A stretch of DNA of 42,063 nucleotides from Oxalobacteraceae bacterium (GTDB lineage Bacteria; Pseudomonadota; Gammaproteobacteria; Burkholderiales; Burkholderiaceae_D), in contig JAHFQV010000027.1 of the NCBI GenBank assembly GCA_023259175.1, forward strand, positions 1 to 42,063, written 5' to 3'. A program made the position numbers and the translations under genes. The notes below the pieces were generated by a model that did not search any database, was not told the origin of the DNA, and saw only the letters and a list, made by a program, of their open reading frames with translations. How positions within the stretch are numbered: the first letter of the stretch is position 1; every line of letters starts with the position of its first letter. This document shows positions 35,722 to 42,063 of the stretch, one piece after another.

Positions 35722-36138
35722 ATGAACCTTGCCGCCGTTAAGCCACTCAATGATCTTCATGTATTGATCGTTGATGATGATGAATTTCAAGTCGATTTTG
35801 TCTCGGATCTGCTCAAAGAGCTAGGCGTGAACAACGTCATTACAGCCAATGGCGGTAAAAGCGGCTTGCACGCCTTCGACAAAGCCCAGGTGAAGCCCGA
35901 TTTACTCATGTGCGATATTCAAATGCCAGACATCGATGGTTTTGAATTTATGCGCGCGATGGGTGAGCGCGCCTTCAAAGGTGGCGTTATTTTGATGTCG
36001 GGACAGGGTTCTAGAGTCTTGTATTCGGCTTCCTTAGTGGCACAACTCTCGCGGCAGAACTTTCTGGGTAATATCGAAAAGCCGGTCAGTAAAAAAGATA
36101 TTTCCGACAAGATCGAGCAAATGCTGAGTCCCAGTTAG
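35722..36138 (+). CDS. Single-domain response regulator
   Basis: A 138-residue receiver domain without an output module. The acidic pocket is IVDDDE, the phospho-acceptor D65 lies in MCDIQMPDIDG, the switch serine in LMSGQGS and the conserved lysine in IEKPVS. AAAGGAG is well placed before the ATG. It lies 40 bases after the giant hybrid kinase gene and is probably a phosphorelay partner or sink for its HPt domain. It resembles the last receiver domain of that kinase more than CheY, but a motor-binding role cannot be excluded. Confidence 0.92.
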   Translation: MNLAAVKPLNDLHVLIVDDDEFQVDFVSDLLKELGVNNVITANGGKSGLHAFDKAQVKPDLLMCDIQMPDIDGFEFMRAMGERAFKGGVILMSGQGSRVLYSASLVAQLSRQNFLGNIEKPVSKKDISDKIEQMLSPS

Positions 36139-36323
36139 CTGCTTGCATAGCCAAAGCACTGCGCTTGGCATAAAAGCCAGCGGAAATGCCTAATAATGCG
36201 ATGCCAATTTCGTTCGCCTCGTTTTTTTTGGGGGGGCTATTGCCAAGCTTTAATTGTATAATCCCCGGCAGCAGAGCAAGCCCTTGAGTCAATCCTAGCA
36301 TCGAGCTTGTTCGCGCAAGCTTA

Positions 36324-36420
36324 AACCGAGATTTTCCATTAGGCGCACCTTGGGTGCTTTTTGAGTGTTGACCGCAAACTCATCCGTCACCATCTCAAAC
36401 CCTAATGGAAAATCTCGGTT
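36324..36420. repeat. 20-bp perfect inverted repeat with 57-nt loop (copies 2 and 3 of the 23-nt motif)
   Basis: AACCGAGATTTTCCATTAGG (36324-36343) is exactly complementary to 36401-36420. The right arm extended to 36398 is the 23-nt motif also found at 29546-29568. The structure ends 40 bases before the symporter ATG at 36461. Confidence 0.85.
36345..36362 (+). terminator. Small hairpin with T-run inside the inverted repeat (possible attenuator)
   Basis: GCACC-ttg-GGTGC (36345-36357) is followed by TTTTT (36358-36362). It lies in the loop of the larger inverted repeat, 99 bases upstream of the symporter start. It could be a terminator for the response-regulator operon or an attenuator, since formation of the large stem would compete little with it. 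The stem is short. Confidence 0.35.
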
Positions 36421-36460
36421 AAACGTCTCCCCATTCATCCTTGTTAATCTACTTTGCATT

Positions 36461-37906
36461 ATGAATATTCTGCTTTACTTGGTCGTGCTGTATTGGATCG
36501 TATCTGTCGGCATTGGTTTATATGCGGCTCGCTACGTCAATAATTCAAAAGACTTTGCAGTGGCGGGACGTGCGCTGCCGATGTACATCGTAACGGCGAC
36601 CGTGTTTGCAACTTGGTTCGGTTCTGAAACGGTGTTAGGGATTTCGTCGACCTTTGTCAAGGAAGGCTTAAAAGGTGTGGTGGCGGACCCATTCGGCTCC
36701 TCGCTTTGTTTGATCTTCGTCGGCTTATTTTTCGCCCGCCCGCTCTACAAAATGAATTTGCTCACCATTGGCGACTATTACAAGAACAAATATGGTCGTG
36801 TGGTTGAAGTGCTCGTTTCCTTGTGCATCGTGATTTCTTATTTAGGCTGGGTGGCGGCACAGATAAAGGCTTTAGGTTTGGTTTTTAGCGTCGTTTCCGG
36901 CGGCGCTGTATCGATGAACGTGGGCATGATGATCGGTGCCGGGAGTGTGTTGATCTACACATTGATGGGCGGCATGTGGTCGGTGGCGATCACGGATTTT
37001 CTGCAAATGATCATCATTATGGTCGGCATGCTCTACATGGGCTGGGAAGTGTCCGGCATGGTGGGTGGCGCGCAAAATGTGATTCAACATGCCGTTAATG
37101 CGGGCAAAATGGAATTCTGGCCGGCCCCCACTGCGCGCGAAATGCTTTGGTTTTTTGCCGCCTGGATTACCATGATGTTAGGCTCGATTCCGCAACAAGA
37201 CGTGTTCCAACGGGTCGCCTCGGCGCATACCGAAAACGCGGCGGCAAATTCGGCCGTGCTCGGAGGCAGTTTATATTTTCTGTTTGCGTTTATCCCGATG
37301 TTTTTGGCGTATTCTGCGACCTTGATTGATCCCGCGCTGGTGGCCAGTTTGATCGACACTGACTCGCAAATGATTTTGCCCCGCTTGATCATGTCCAAGA
37401 TGCCTTTGTTTGCCCAAGTCATGTTCTTTGGTGCCTTACTGTCGGCGATTAAGAGCTGCGCCAGCGCCACTTTATTAGCGCCTTCGGTGACTTTTTCAGA
37501 AAACATCTTAAAGCCCTTTTTGCCCGAACAAAGTGATAAATCATTTTTGCTCACGATGCGTATCGTGGTTCTAGTCTTTACCGCGATTGTGACTTTATTT
37601 GCGATGAATACGGGTGCCAGTATTTATAAAATGGTTGAAAATGCTTACAAGGTCACGCTCGTGGCCGCCTTTATTCCTTTGGCATTTGGTTTGTATTGGA
37701 AGCGCGCGACGAGTCAAGGGGCGCAACTTTCCATCGTTTTGGGATTGGCGTCATGGATAGGCTTAGAAATCTTTGCACCCGAGGATTTTTGGCCTCCACA
37801 ATTGGTCGGTGTGCTCATGAGTTTGGCAGGCATGCTGGCAGGTTCTTTGTTGCCGCAATGGATAGGGCGGACCGGTTTGCATGCAGTGCCGGTTGAGCAA
37901 GATTAA
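36461..37906 (+). CDS. Sodium:solute symporter family protein
   Basis: A 481-residue inner-membrane protein of the SSS (LeuT-fold) family with about 13 helices. Typical segments are FAVAGRALPMYIVTATVFATWFGSETVLG (the broken first core helix), LTIGDYYKNKYGR, YTLMGGMWSVAITDFLQMIIIM and GSIPQQDVFQRVASA. The frame is open 96 bases further upstream, but those codons run through the inverted repeat, and the ATG at 36461 gives the normal N-terminus. No strong ribosome site is seen. The substrate is not readable. It is not part of an obvious pathway: the previous gene is a response regulator and the next is the fmdB cluster. Confidence 0.9.
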   Translation: MNILLYLVVLYWIVSVGIGLYAARYVNNSKDFAVAGRALPMYIVTATVFATWFGSETVLGISSTFVKEGLKGVVADPFGSSLCLIFVGLFFARPLYKMNLLTIGDYYKNKYGRVVEVLVSLCIVISYLGWVAAQIKALGLVFSVVSGGAVSMNVGMMIGAGSVLIYTLMGGMWSVAITDFLQMIIIMVGMLYMGWEVSGMVGGAQNVIQHAVNAGKMEFWPAPTAREMLWFFAAWITMMLGSIPQQDVFQRVASAHTENAAANSAVLGGSLYFLFAFIPMFLAYSATLIDPALVASLIDTDSQMILPRLIMSKMPLFAQVMFFGALLSAIKSCASATLLAPSVTFSENILKPFLPEQSDKSFLLTMRIVVLVFTAIVTLFAMNTGASIYKMVENAYKVTLVAAFIPLAFGLYWKRATSQGAQLSIVLGLASWIGLEIFAPEDFWPPQLVGVLMSLAGMLAGSLLPQWIGRTGLHAVPVEQD

Positions 37907-38208
37907 AGCGATCAAGCACTCAACACAGAGACCCAGAGGAACCCAGGAGAAATTCAAAAAAAATCAATGATAGTTTCCAATAGGAGGCAAAGACCCACTT
38001 CTCTCGATTTTTCTCTGTGACTCGTAAAGAGATGCCTTTACCTTGGTATGGAGCGTTTTGACTTGGCTCTTCATGCAATTGGCTTAGTCCCCGATGGGCA
38101 CGCTTGGATGATGTCAAATTCCCTTTTGTCTAGCGAGCGCCATTTTTCGCCTATCGCTCTGCATAAACCGTTATAATTCATGGTTTTACAAGTTTTTTGG
38201 GAATAGAA
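37907..38208. other. Gene-free stretch between symporter and fmdB-like gene, with degenerate hairpin repeat
   Basis: This 302-base gap holds a decayed member of the acagag hairpin family at about 37915-38030 (CACAGAGA at 37924-37931 pairs with TCTCTGTG at 38012-38019, other arm bases mismatched). Near its end is a TATAAT at 38172-38177, about 30 bases before the fmdB-like ATG, without a good -35. No gene is evident. Confidence 0.55.
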
Positions 38209-38586
38209 ATGCCTATCTATGCTTATCGTTGTGAAGCATGCGGCTTTGCTAAGGATGTATTGCAGAAAATGTCGGATGATACTTTGACGGTTTGCCCGCA
38301 ATGTCAGGCTGACGCTTTTAAAAAGCAGATCACTGCGGCGGGGTTTCAGTTAAAGGGTTCTGGTTGGTATGTGACTGATTTCCGAGATGGAAATAAGGCG
38401 GCGACCGCAAATAGCGCGCCCAAAGAAGTTGCCGCGAGCGACAGCGGTGCCAGTGCAAGCAGTGAGCCAAGTAGCACAGAAGCTAAGCCTGTAGCATCGG
38501 TAAATGAGAGCGCCAACAGCACCAATAGCACCAACAGCACCAATAGCACCAACAGCACCAACAGTAGCAGCAACCCAGCAGTGTAA
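38209..38586 (+). CDS. FmdB-family zinc ribbon protein with low-complexity NST tail
   Basis: A 125-residue protein. Residues 1-60 are the FmdB zinc ribbon (MPIYAYRCEACG, then CPQC), two CxxC pairs that would bind one zinc. The rest is an Ala/Ser/Glu-rich linker and, at the end, five NST tripeptides followed by NSSSNPAV, encoded by 9-base tandem repeats (38515-38559). The frame extends 12 bases upstream to a TTG, but the ATG at 38209 gives the family start MPIY. It heads the widespread fmdB-DUF502-aspS gene order of betaproteobacteria. Molecular function is unknown; regulation of amidase genes was proposed for the founding member. Confidence 0.9.
   Translation: MPIYAYRCEACGFAKDVLQKMSDDTLTVCPQCQADAFKKQITAAGFQLKGSGWYVTDFRDGNKAATANSAPKEVAASDSGASASSEPSSTEAKPVASVNESANSTNSTNSTNSTNSTNSSSNPAV
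38515..38559. repeat. Five 9-bp tandem repeats inside the fmdB-like gene
   Basis: Units AACAGCACC and AATAGCACC alternate (AAC, AAT, AAC, AAT, AAC), encoding Asn-Ser-Thr five times. The 9-base period keeps the frame, so copy-number changes would only lengthen or shorten the tail. Confidence 0.9.
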
Positions 38587-38623
38587 GTTACCGTAGTACT
38601 GACATTCGAAGAAATTTAGGTTT

Positions 38624-39256
38624 ATGCGTAAATATTTTATTACCGGCTTACTGATTTTGGTTCCTTTGGGCATCACCGTTTGGGTATTGCACGCCATCAT
38701 TAGCACCATGGATCAGTCGCTATTGCTGCTGCCGAATCAATGGCGGCCTGAGGCTTTGATCGGTTTTAAGATACCCGGTTTGGGTGCATTGCTGACCGTT
38801 TTAATCGTCTTTTTAACGGGACTACTCACCAAAAATTTCGTCGGCAAATACTTGGTCGCAGGCTGGGAAACTTTGCTCAATCGCATTCCCGTGGTCAGTT
38901 CGATTTATTCGAGTGTTAAGCAAGTGTCGGACACCTTGTTTTCATCGACGGGCAACGCCTTTAGTAAAGCTTTACTCATACAATATCCACGACAAGGTAC
39001 TTGGACCATCGCCTTTTTGACGGGCACCCCCAGTGTTGATGTCGCCAAACATCTTGAGGGCGAGCACATTAGTGTCTATGTTCCTACGACCCCAAATCCC
39101 ACCTCTGGCTACTTACTGATCATCCCCAAAAAGGATGCCATTGAGCTAGAGATCAGCGTTGATACAGCGTTGAAATACGTAGTTTCCATGGGTGTTGTTG
39201 CGCCCGAACACGCGCAAGACCCCAATCAAAATAATTGTGAGAATCCACTCAATTGA
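38624..39256 (+). CDS. DUF502 family membrane protein
   Basis: A 210-residue protein with two N-terminal membrane helices (YFITGLLILVPLGITVWVLHAII and LGALLTVLIVFLTGLL). A conserved soluble part follows: GWETLLNRIPVVSSIYSSVKQVSDTL, then PRQGTWTIAFLTG and VYVPTTPNPTSGYLLIIPKKD. No biochemical function is established for the family. It lies between fmdB and aspS, 37 bases after the former, as in many betaproteobacteria, and is probably co-transcribed with both. Confidence 0.92.
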   Translation: MRKYFITGLLILVPLGITVWVLHAIISTMDQSLLLLPNQWRPEALIGFKIPGLGALLTVLIVFLTGLLTKNFVGKYLVAGWETLLNRIPVVSSIYSSVKQVSDTLFSSTGNAFSKALLIQYPRQGTWTIAFLTGTPSVDVAKHLEGEHISVYVPTTPNPTSGYLLIIPKKDAIELEISVDTALKYVVSMGVVAPEHAQDPNQNNCENPLN

Positions 39257-39345
39257 TCGAGTCAGGTTTTATTTTCACAAATTTTTTCACAATACTTCAT
39301 TCCCAGAAATTTAAAAATTTTTTAGAAATAGACAGGTAAGAAATT

Positions 39346-41148
39346 ATGTCCATGCGTACCAATTATTGCGGCCTCACCACCGAAGAATTACTGGGCCAAA
39401 CCGTCAGCCTGTGTGGCTGGGTTCATCGTCGTCGCGATCACGGTGGCGTGATTTTTATCGATTTGCGTGACCGTGAAGGTCTGGTGCAAGTGGTGTGCGA
39501 CCCTGATCGTGCAGACATGTTTGCGATCGCTGAATCGGTGCGCAATGAGTTTTGCTTACGCATCACCGGTATCGTGCGCAATCGTCCTGATGGAACCGTG
39601 AATCCGAATTTGAAATCGGGCAAAATTGAAGTCCTATGTCACACGCTAGAAGTACTCAATCCCTCGGTTACGCCGCCTTTCCAACTGGATGACGATAATC
39701 TTTCCGAGACGACGCGCCTAACCCATCGTGTGCTCGATTTGCGTCGCCCGCAAATGCAAAACAATCTGCGTTTGCGCTACAAAGTGGCGATGGAAGTGCG
39801 TAAGTTTTTAGATGCTAACGGCTTTATCGATATCGAAACACCGATGCTCACTAAATCGACACCGGAAGGCGCACGGGATTACCTCGTTCCTTCGCGCGTC
39901 AACGAACATCAATTTTTCGCTCTGCCGCAGTCGCCGCAATTATTTAAGCAATTGCTGATGGTGGCCAATTTTGATCGCTACTATCAAATCACCAAATGCT
40001 TCCGCGACGAAGATTTGCGTGCAGATCGTCAACCCGAATTTACCCAGATCGATTGCGAAACCTCCTTCATGTCTGAGCAAGAAATTCGCGACATGTTCGA
40101 AGAAATGTTACGCTTGGTTTTCAAAAACACGCTGAACATCGATCTGCCCAATCCTTTCCCTGTGATGGATTATGCGCAAGCGATGGGACTTTACGGCTCT
40201 GACAAACCCGATATGCGCGTCAAATTGCAATTGACTGAATTGACCCAAGTCATGAAGGATGTTGACTTCAAAGTGTTCTCGGGCGCAGCAAATATGCACA
40301 ATGGCCGCGTGGTTGGTTTATTAGTCCCCGGTGGCGCGAGTATGCCACGCTCAGAAATCGACGCTTACGACCAATTCGTTCGTATCTACGGTGCCAAAGG
40401 TCTAGCCTATATTAAAGTCAACGACAAAGCGCAAGGCCGTGACGGATTGCAAGCGCCGATTGTTAAAAACCTGCACGACGCAGCGCTCGCGCAAATTCTT
40501 GAACTGACTGGCGCACAAGACGGCGATTTGATTTTCTTTGGTGCCGATAAAGCCAAGGTGGTCAACGATGCTATCGGTGCGCTACGCGTTAAAATTGGCC
40601 ACAGCGAATTTGGTAAATCCAAAGGTCTATTTGAAGAAAGTTGGAAACCGCTATGGGTCGTCGACTTCCCGATGTTCGAACACGACGAAGAAAATGATCG
40701 CTGGGCGGCCACCCATCACCCCTTCACCGCGCCAAAAGATGGGCACGAAGACTTGATGGAAACCGATCCAGCAAAATGTATCGCCAAAGCCTATGACATG
40801 GTTTTAAATGGATGGGAACTGGGCGGCGGATCAGTGCGTATCCATCGCGCTGAAATACAAAGTAAAGTCTTCCGCGCCTTGAAAATCAGCGACGACGATG
40901 CACAACTCAAATTCGGTTTCTTGCTCGACGCTTTGCAATACGGCGCGCCACCCCACGGCGGTTTGGCATTTGGCCTTGATCGCATCGTTACCATGATGAC
41001 GGGCGCAGAATCGATACGCGACGTAATCGCCTTCCCAAAAACCCAGCGCGCACAATGCCTGCTCACACAAGCACCATCGGCTGTCGATGAAAAGCAATTA
41101 CGCGAATTACACATTCGCTTAAGAGCGAGCGAAGCGAAGATTGTTTAA
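39346..41148 (+). CDS. aspS: Aspartate-tRNA ligase, probably the non-discriminating Asp/Asn type
   Basis: A 600-residue class II synthetase of bacterial length. An OB-fold anticodon-binding domain spans residues 1-110; the catalytic core shows motif 2 ([18 protein letters not shown]) and motif 3 ([13 protein letters not shown]), and the bacterial GAD insertion lies at about 295-415. H32 (RRRDHGG) and G83 (PDGTVN) match the His/Gly pair that lets the Pseudomonas enzyme charge both tRNA-Asp and tRNA-Asn; strictly discriminating enzymes such as E. coli's have Leu at the first position. If so, the organism makes Asn-tRNA with GatCAB. AGGT lies upstream of the ATG, and a strong terminator follows. 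Confidence 0.96.
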   Translation: MSMRTNYCGLTTEELLGQTVSLCGWVHRRRDHGGVIFIDLRDREGLVQVVCDPDRADMFAIAESVRNEFCLRITGIVRNRPDGTVNPNLKSGKIEVLCHTLEVLNPSVTPPFQLDDDNLSETTRLTHRVLDLRRPQMQNNLRLRYKVAMEVRKFLDANGFIDIETPMLTKSTPEGARDYLVPSRVNEHQFFALPQSPQLFKQLLMVANFDRYYQITKCFRDEDLRADRQPEFTQIDCETSFMSEQEIRDMFEEMLRLVFKNTLNIDLPNPFPVMDYAQAMGLYGSDKPDMRVKLQLTELTQVMKDVDFKVFSGAANMHNGRVVGLLVPGGASMPRSEIDAYDQFVRIYGAKGLAYIKVNDKAQGRDGLQAPIVKNLHDAALAQILELTGAQDGDLIFFGADKAKVVNDAIGALRVKIGHSEFGKSKGLFEESWKPLWVVDFPMFEHDEENDRWAATHHPFTAPKDGHEDLMETDPAKCIAKAYDMVLNGWELGGGSVRIHRAEIQSKVFRALKISDDDAQLKFGFLLDALQYGAPPHGGLAFGLDRIVTMMTGAESIRDVIAFPKTQRAQCLLTQAPSAVDEKQLRELHIRLRASEAKIV

Positions 41149-41163
41149 AACTTTGATGCAACG

Positions 41164-41192
41164 AAAAAAGCGAACTTTGGTTCGCTTTTTTT
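41164..41192 (+). terminator. Intrinsic terminator after aspS
   Basis: AAAAAAGCGAAC (41164-41175), loop TTTG, then GTTCGCTTTTTTT: a perfect 12-base stem with an uninterrupted T-run, beginning 16 bases after the aspS stop. The A-run on the left arm would also let it work on the opposite strand. Confidence 0.9.
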
Positions 41193-41303
41193 AATGATTG
41201 TCAATCACTAGATTTTGGCGCATGATTCGGCAAATCCCACGCAAAAAAGATCTCGAATATCGCGCTTTCCATGTCAGGCGTCACTCGTGTCGAGAAACAC
41301 AAT

Positions 41304-41798
41304 ATGCTCCAAATAAGACCATTTCAAGCCGAAGACTGGCCAGCGCTCTGGCCTATTCTCCAAGCCACCATTGCCAAGGGTGATGCTTACGCTTTTTCGC
41401 CCGATAGCAGCGAAGCTGAAATTTATCATGCCTGGATAGAGCTTCCTCAAGTCAACTACGTCGCCACGCGCGATGATGGCGTGTTGGTCGGTGGCTATAT
41501 GCTCAAGCCGAATCAGCCAGGCCTAGGGTCGCATGTGTGTAATTGCGGTTATGTCGTGGCGGAGCAGACGCGAGGGCAAGGAATTGCAGCGCAAATGTGT
41601 GCGCACTCCCAGGAACTCGCGCAGCATTTGGGCTACCATGCGATGCAGTTTAATTTTGTCGTGTCATCCAACCTCGCGGCGGTGCATCTTTGGCAGAAAC
41701 TTGGTTTTTCCATTGTTGGCACGCTTCCCGGCGCGTTCGCGCACACAAGTTTGGGCTATGTCGATGCCCATGTCATGTTTAAGCAACTTGAAAAATAA
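41304..41798 (+). CDS. GNAT family N-acetyltransferase
   Basis: A 164-residue acetyltransferase. The fold is shown by the start LQIRPFQAEDWPALWPI, the acetyl-CoA pyrophosphate loop YVVAEQTRGQGIAAQMCAH (R/Q-x-x-G-x-G/A) and the final NLAAVHLWQKLGFSIVGTLPGAF. The substrate is unknown. The frame is open to an ATG at 41271; the 41304 start is preferred because homology begins there, although neither has a strong ribosome site. It lies behind the aspS terminator and 14 bases before a nucleotidyltransferase gene, with which it may form an operon. Confidence 0.87.
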   Translation: MLQIRPFQAEDWPALWPILQATIAKGDAYAFSPDSSEAEIYHAWIELPQVNYVATRDDGVLVGGYMLKPNQPGLGSHVCNCGYVVAEQTRGQGIAAQMCAHSQELAQHLGYHAMQFNFVVSSNLAAVHLWQKLGFSIVGTLPGAFAHTSLGYVDAHVMFKQLEK

Positions 41799-41812
41799 AA
41801 GTGAGATAGACG

Positions 41813-42063
41813 ATGCTTGAAGCTGTGATCCCTACAGAGGTCAGAACGGAAATCCTACGCCGCCTAAAACTCGCAGAACAAACTCATCAGGTGCGAATCT
41901 TGTTTGCGATTGAATCGGGGAGTCGTGCCTGGGGTTTTGCTTCGCCCAATAGTGATTACGATGTGCGTTTTGTTTATATGCACGAACCACAATGGTATCA
42001 AGCCGTCGATTTAGAGGAAAGGCGCGACGTGATTGAGTATCCCATCCTTGATGAGATTGATCT
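41813..42063 (+). CDS. RlaP/YcgL-like nucleotidyltransferase, N-terminal part (3' end outside window)
   Basis: The frame is open from an ATG with GTGAGA upstream to the window edge (83 codons). The segment [26 protein letters not shown] is the polymerase-beta-type nucleotidyltransferase core: GS motif plus the D-x-D metal ligands. It has the precise spacing seen in the RlaP/YcgL family (PF10127), some members of which are encoded with RNA ligases for RNA repair. The remainder of the gene and its next neighbour lie outside the window, so an RNA-repair role cannot be judged. Confidence 0.8.
   Translation, partial: MLEAVIPTEVRTEILRRLKLAEQTHQVRILFAIESGSRAWGFASPNSDYDVRFVYMHEPQWYQAVDLEERRDVIEYPILDEID

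Larger units (their letters stand above)
36139..36460. other. Gene-free stretch upstream of the sodium:solute symporter gene
   Basis: This 322-base region contains a T8 run then G7 (36211-36236), a TATAAT at 36257-36262 without a matching -35, the large inverted repeat 36324-36420 and a small hairpin with T-run inside it. No credible gene is present; a minus-strand frame crosses it but has no ribosome site or family match. Confidence 0.6.

Noticed and set aside
36257-36262. Perfect TATAAT considered as a promoter for the symporter gene.
   Set aside because: No acceptable -35 at 16-18 base spacing (GGGCTA at the 17-base position), so it is reported only as part of the gene-free stretch.
36086-36301. 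Minus-strand open frame (71 residues) overlapping the end of the response regulator and the intergenic region, with a plausible-looking segment ISAGFYAKRSALAMQAANW.
   Set aside because: No ribosome site, it overlaps a well-supported gene, and I recognise no family. It may be chance, or a very short relic that cannot be supported.

Overview
The window looks like chromosomal DNA from a betaproteobacterium, most likely Burkholderiales/Oxalobacteraceae (an Undibacterium- or Janthinobacterium-like organism). This rests on the fmdB-DUF502-aspS cluster, the AspRS sequence type, the large 4HB-type chemoreceptor, the giant multi-PAS signalling protein and moderate GC judged by eye. No similarity search was possible, so the taxon is inference. 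I see no tRNA or rRNA gene, CRISPR array, insertion sequence, prophage or plasmid origin. Both ends cut genes: an RND efflux pump at the left and an RlaP/YcgL-like nucleotidyltransferase at the right.

Layout. 1-4893: the 3' part of an RND pump, a POT peptide transporter, and (converging on it) a secreted PafA-like phosphatase, separated by an 81-bp tandem array of REP-like palindromes. 5181-12979, all on the minus strand: a fatty-acid beta-oxidation operon (TetR regulator, acyl-CoA dehydrogenase, FadN-like bifunctional enzyme, thiolase, isomerase-like crotonase). Each junction between its enzyme genes holds a long hairpin of one repeat family, and one junction also carries a recent 281-bp tandem duplication that copied the 3' end of the fadN-like gene. 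13264-20583: a chemoreceptor, a tight nudB-ybhP-clsB unit, a divergent beta-CASP nuclease and a secreted M20 amidohydrolase. 20751-24476: an MFS transporter, an outer-membrane barrel paired with a tiny PstS-like protein, and a second barrel protein.

24517-29325 is a self-contained pyroglutamate unit: pxpB-pxpC-pxpA (ATP-dependent 5-oxoprolinase), a two-subunit DUF969/DUF979 transporter and pyroglutamyl-peptidase I. Together they would release, import and open 5-oxoproline to glutamate. 29594-36138 is a signalling unit: a sensor-less chemoreceptor, a 1615-residue cytosolic REC-PASx4-HisKA-HATPase-REC-HPt-REC-EAL protein and a single-domain response regulator. It would link environmental sensing to c-di-GMP breakdown. 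36461-41148 has a sodium:solute symporter and the fmdB-DUF502-aspS housekeeping cluster with a strong terminator. 41304-42063 has a GNAT acetyltransferase and the start of the nucleotidyltransferase.

The genes mostly belong to known families. The least explained features are the non-coding repeats: hairpins whose arms differ in sequence but stay self-complementary, the tandem duplication inside the operon, and a 23-nt motif shared by two unrelated promoter regions.
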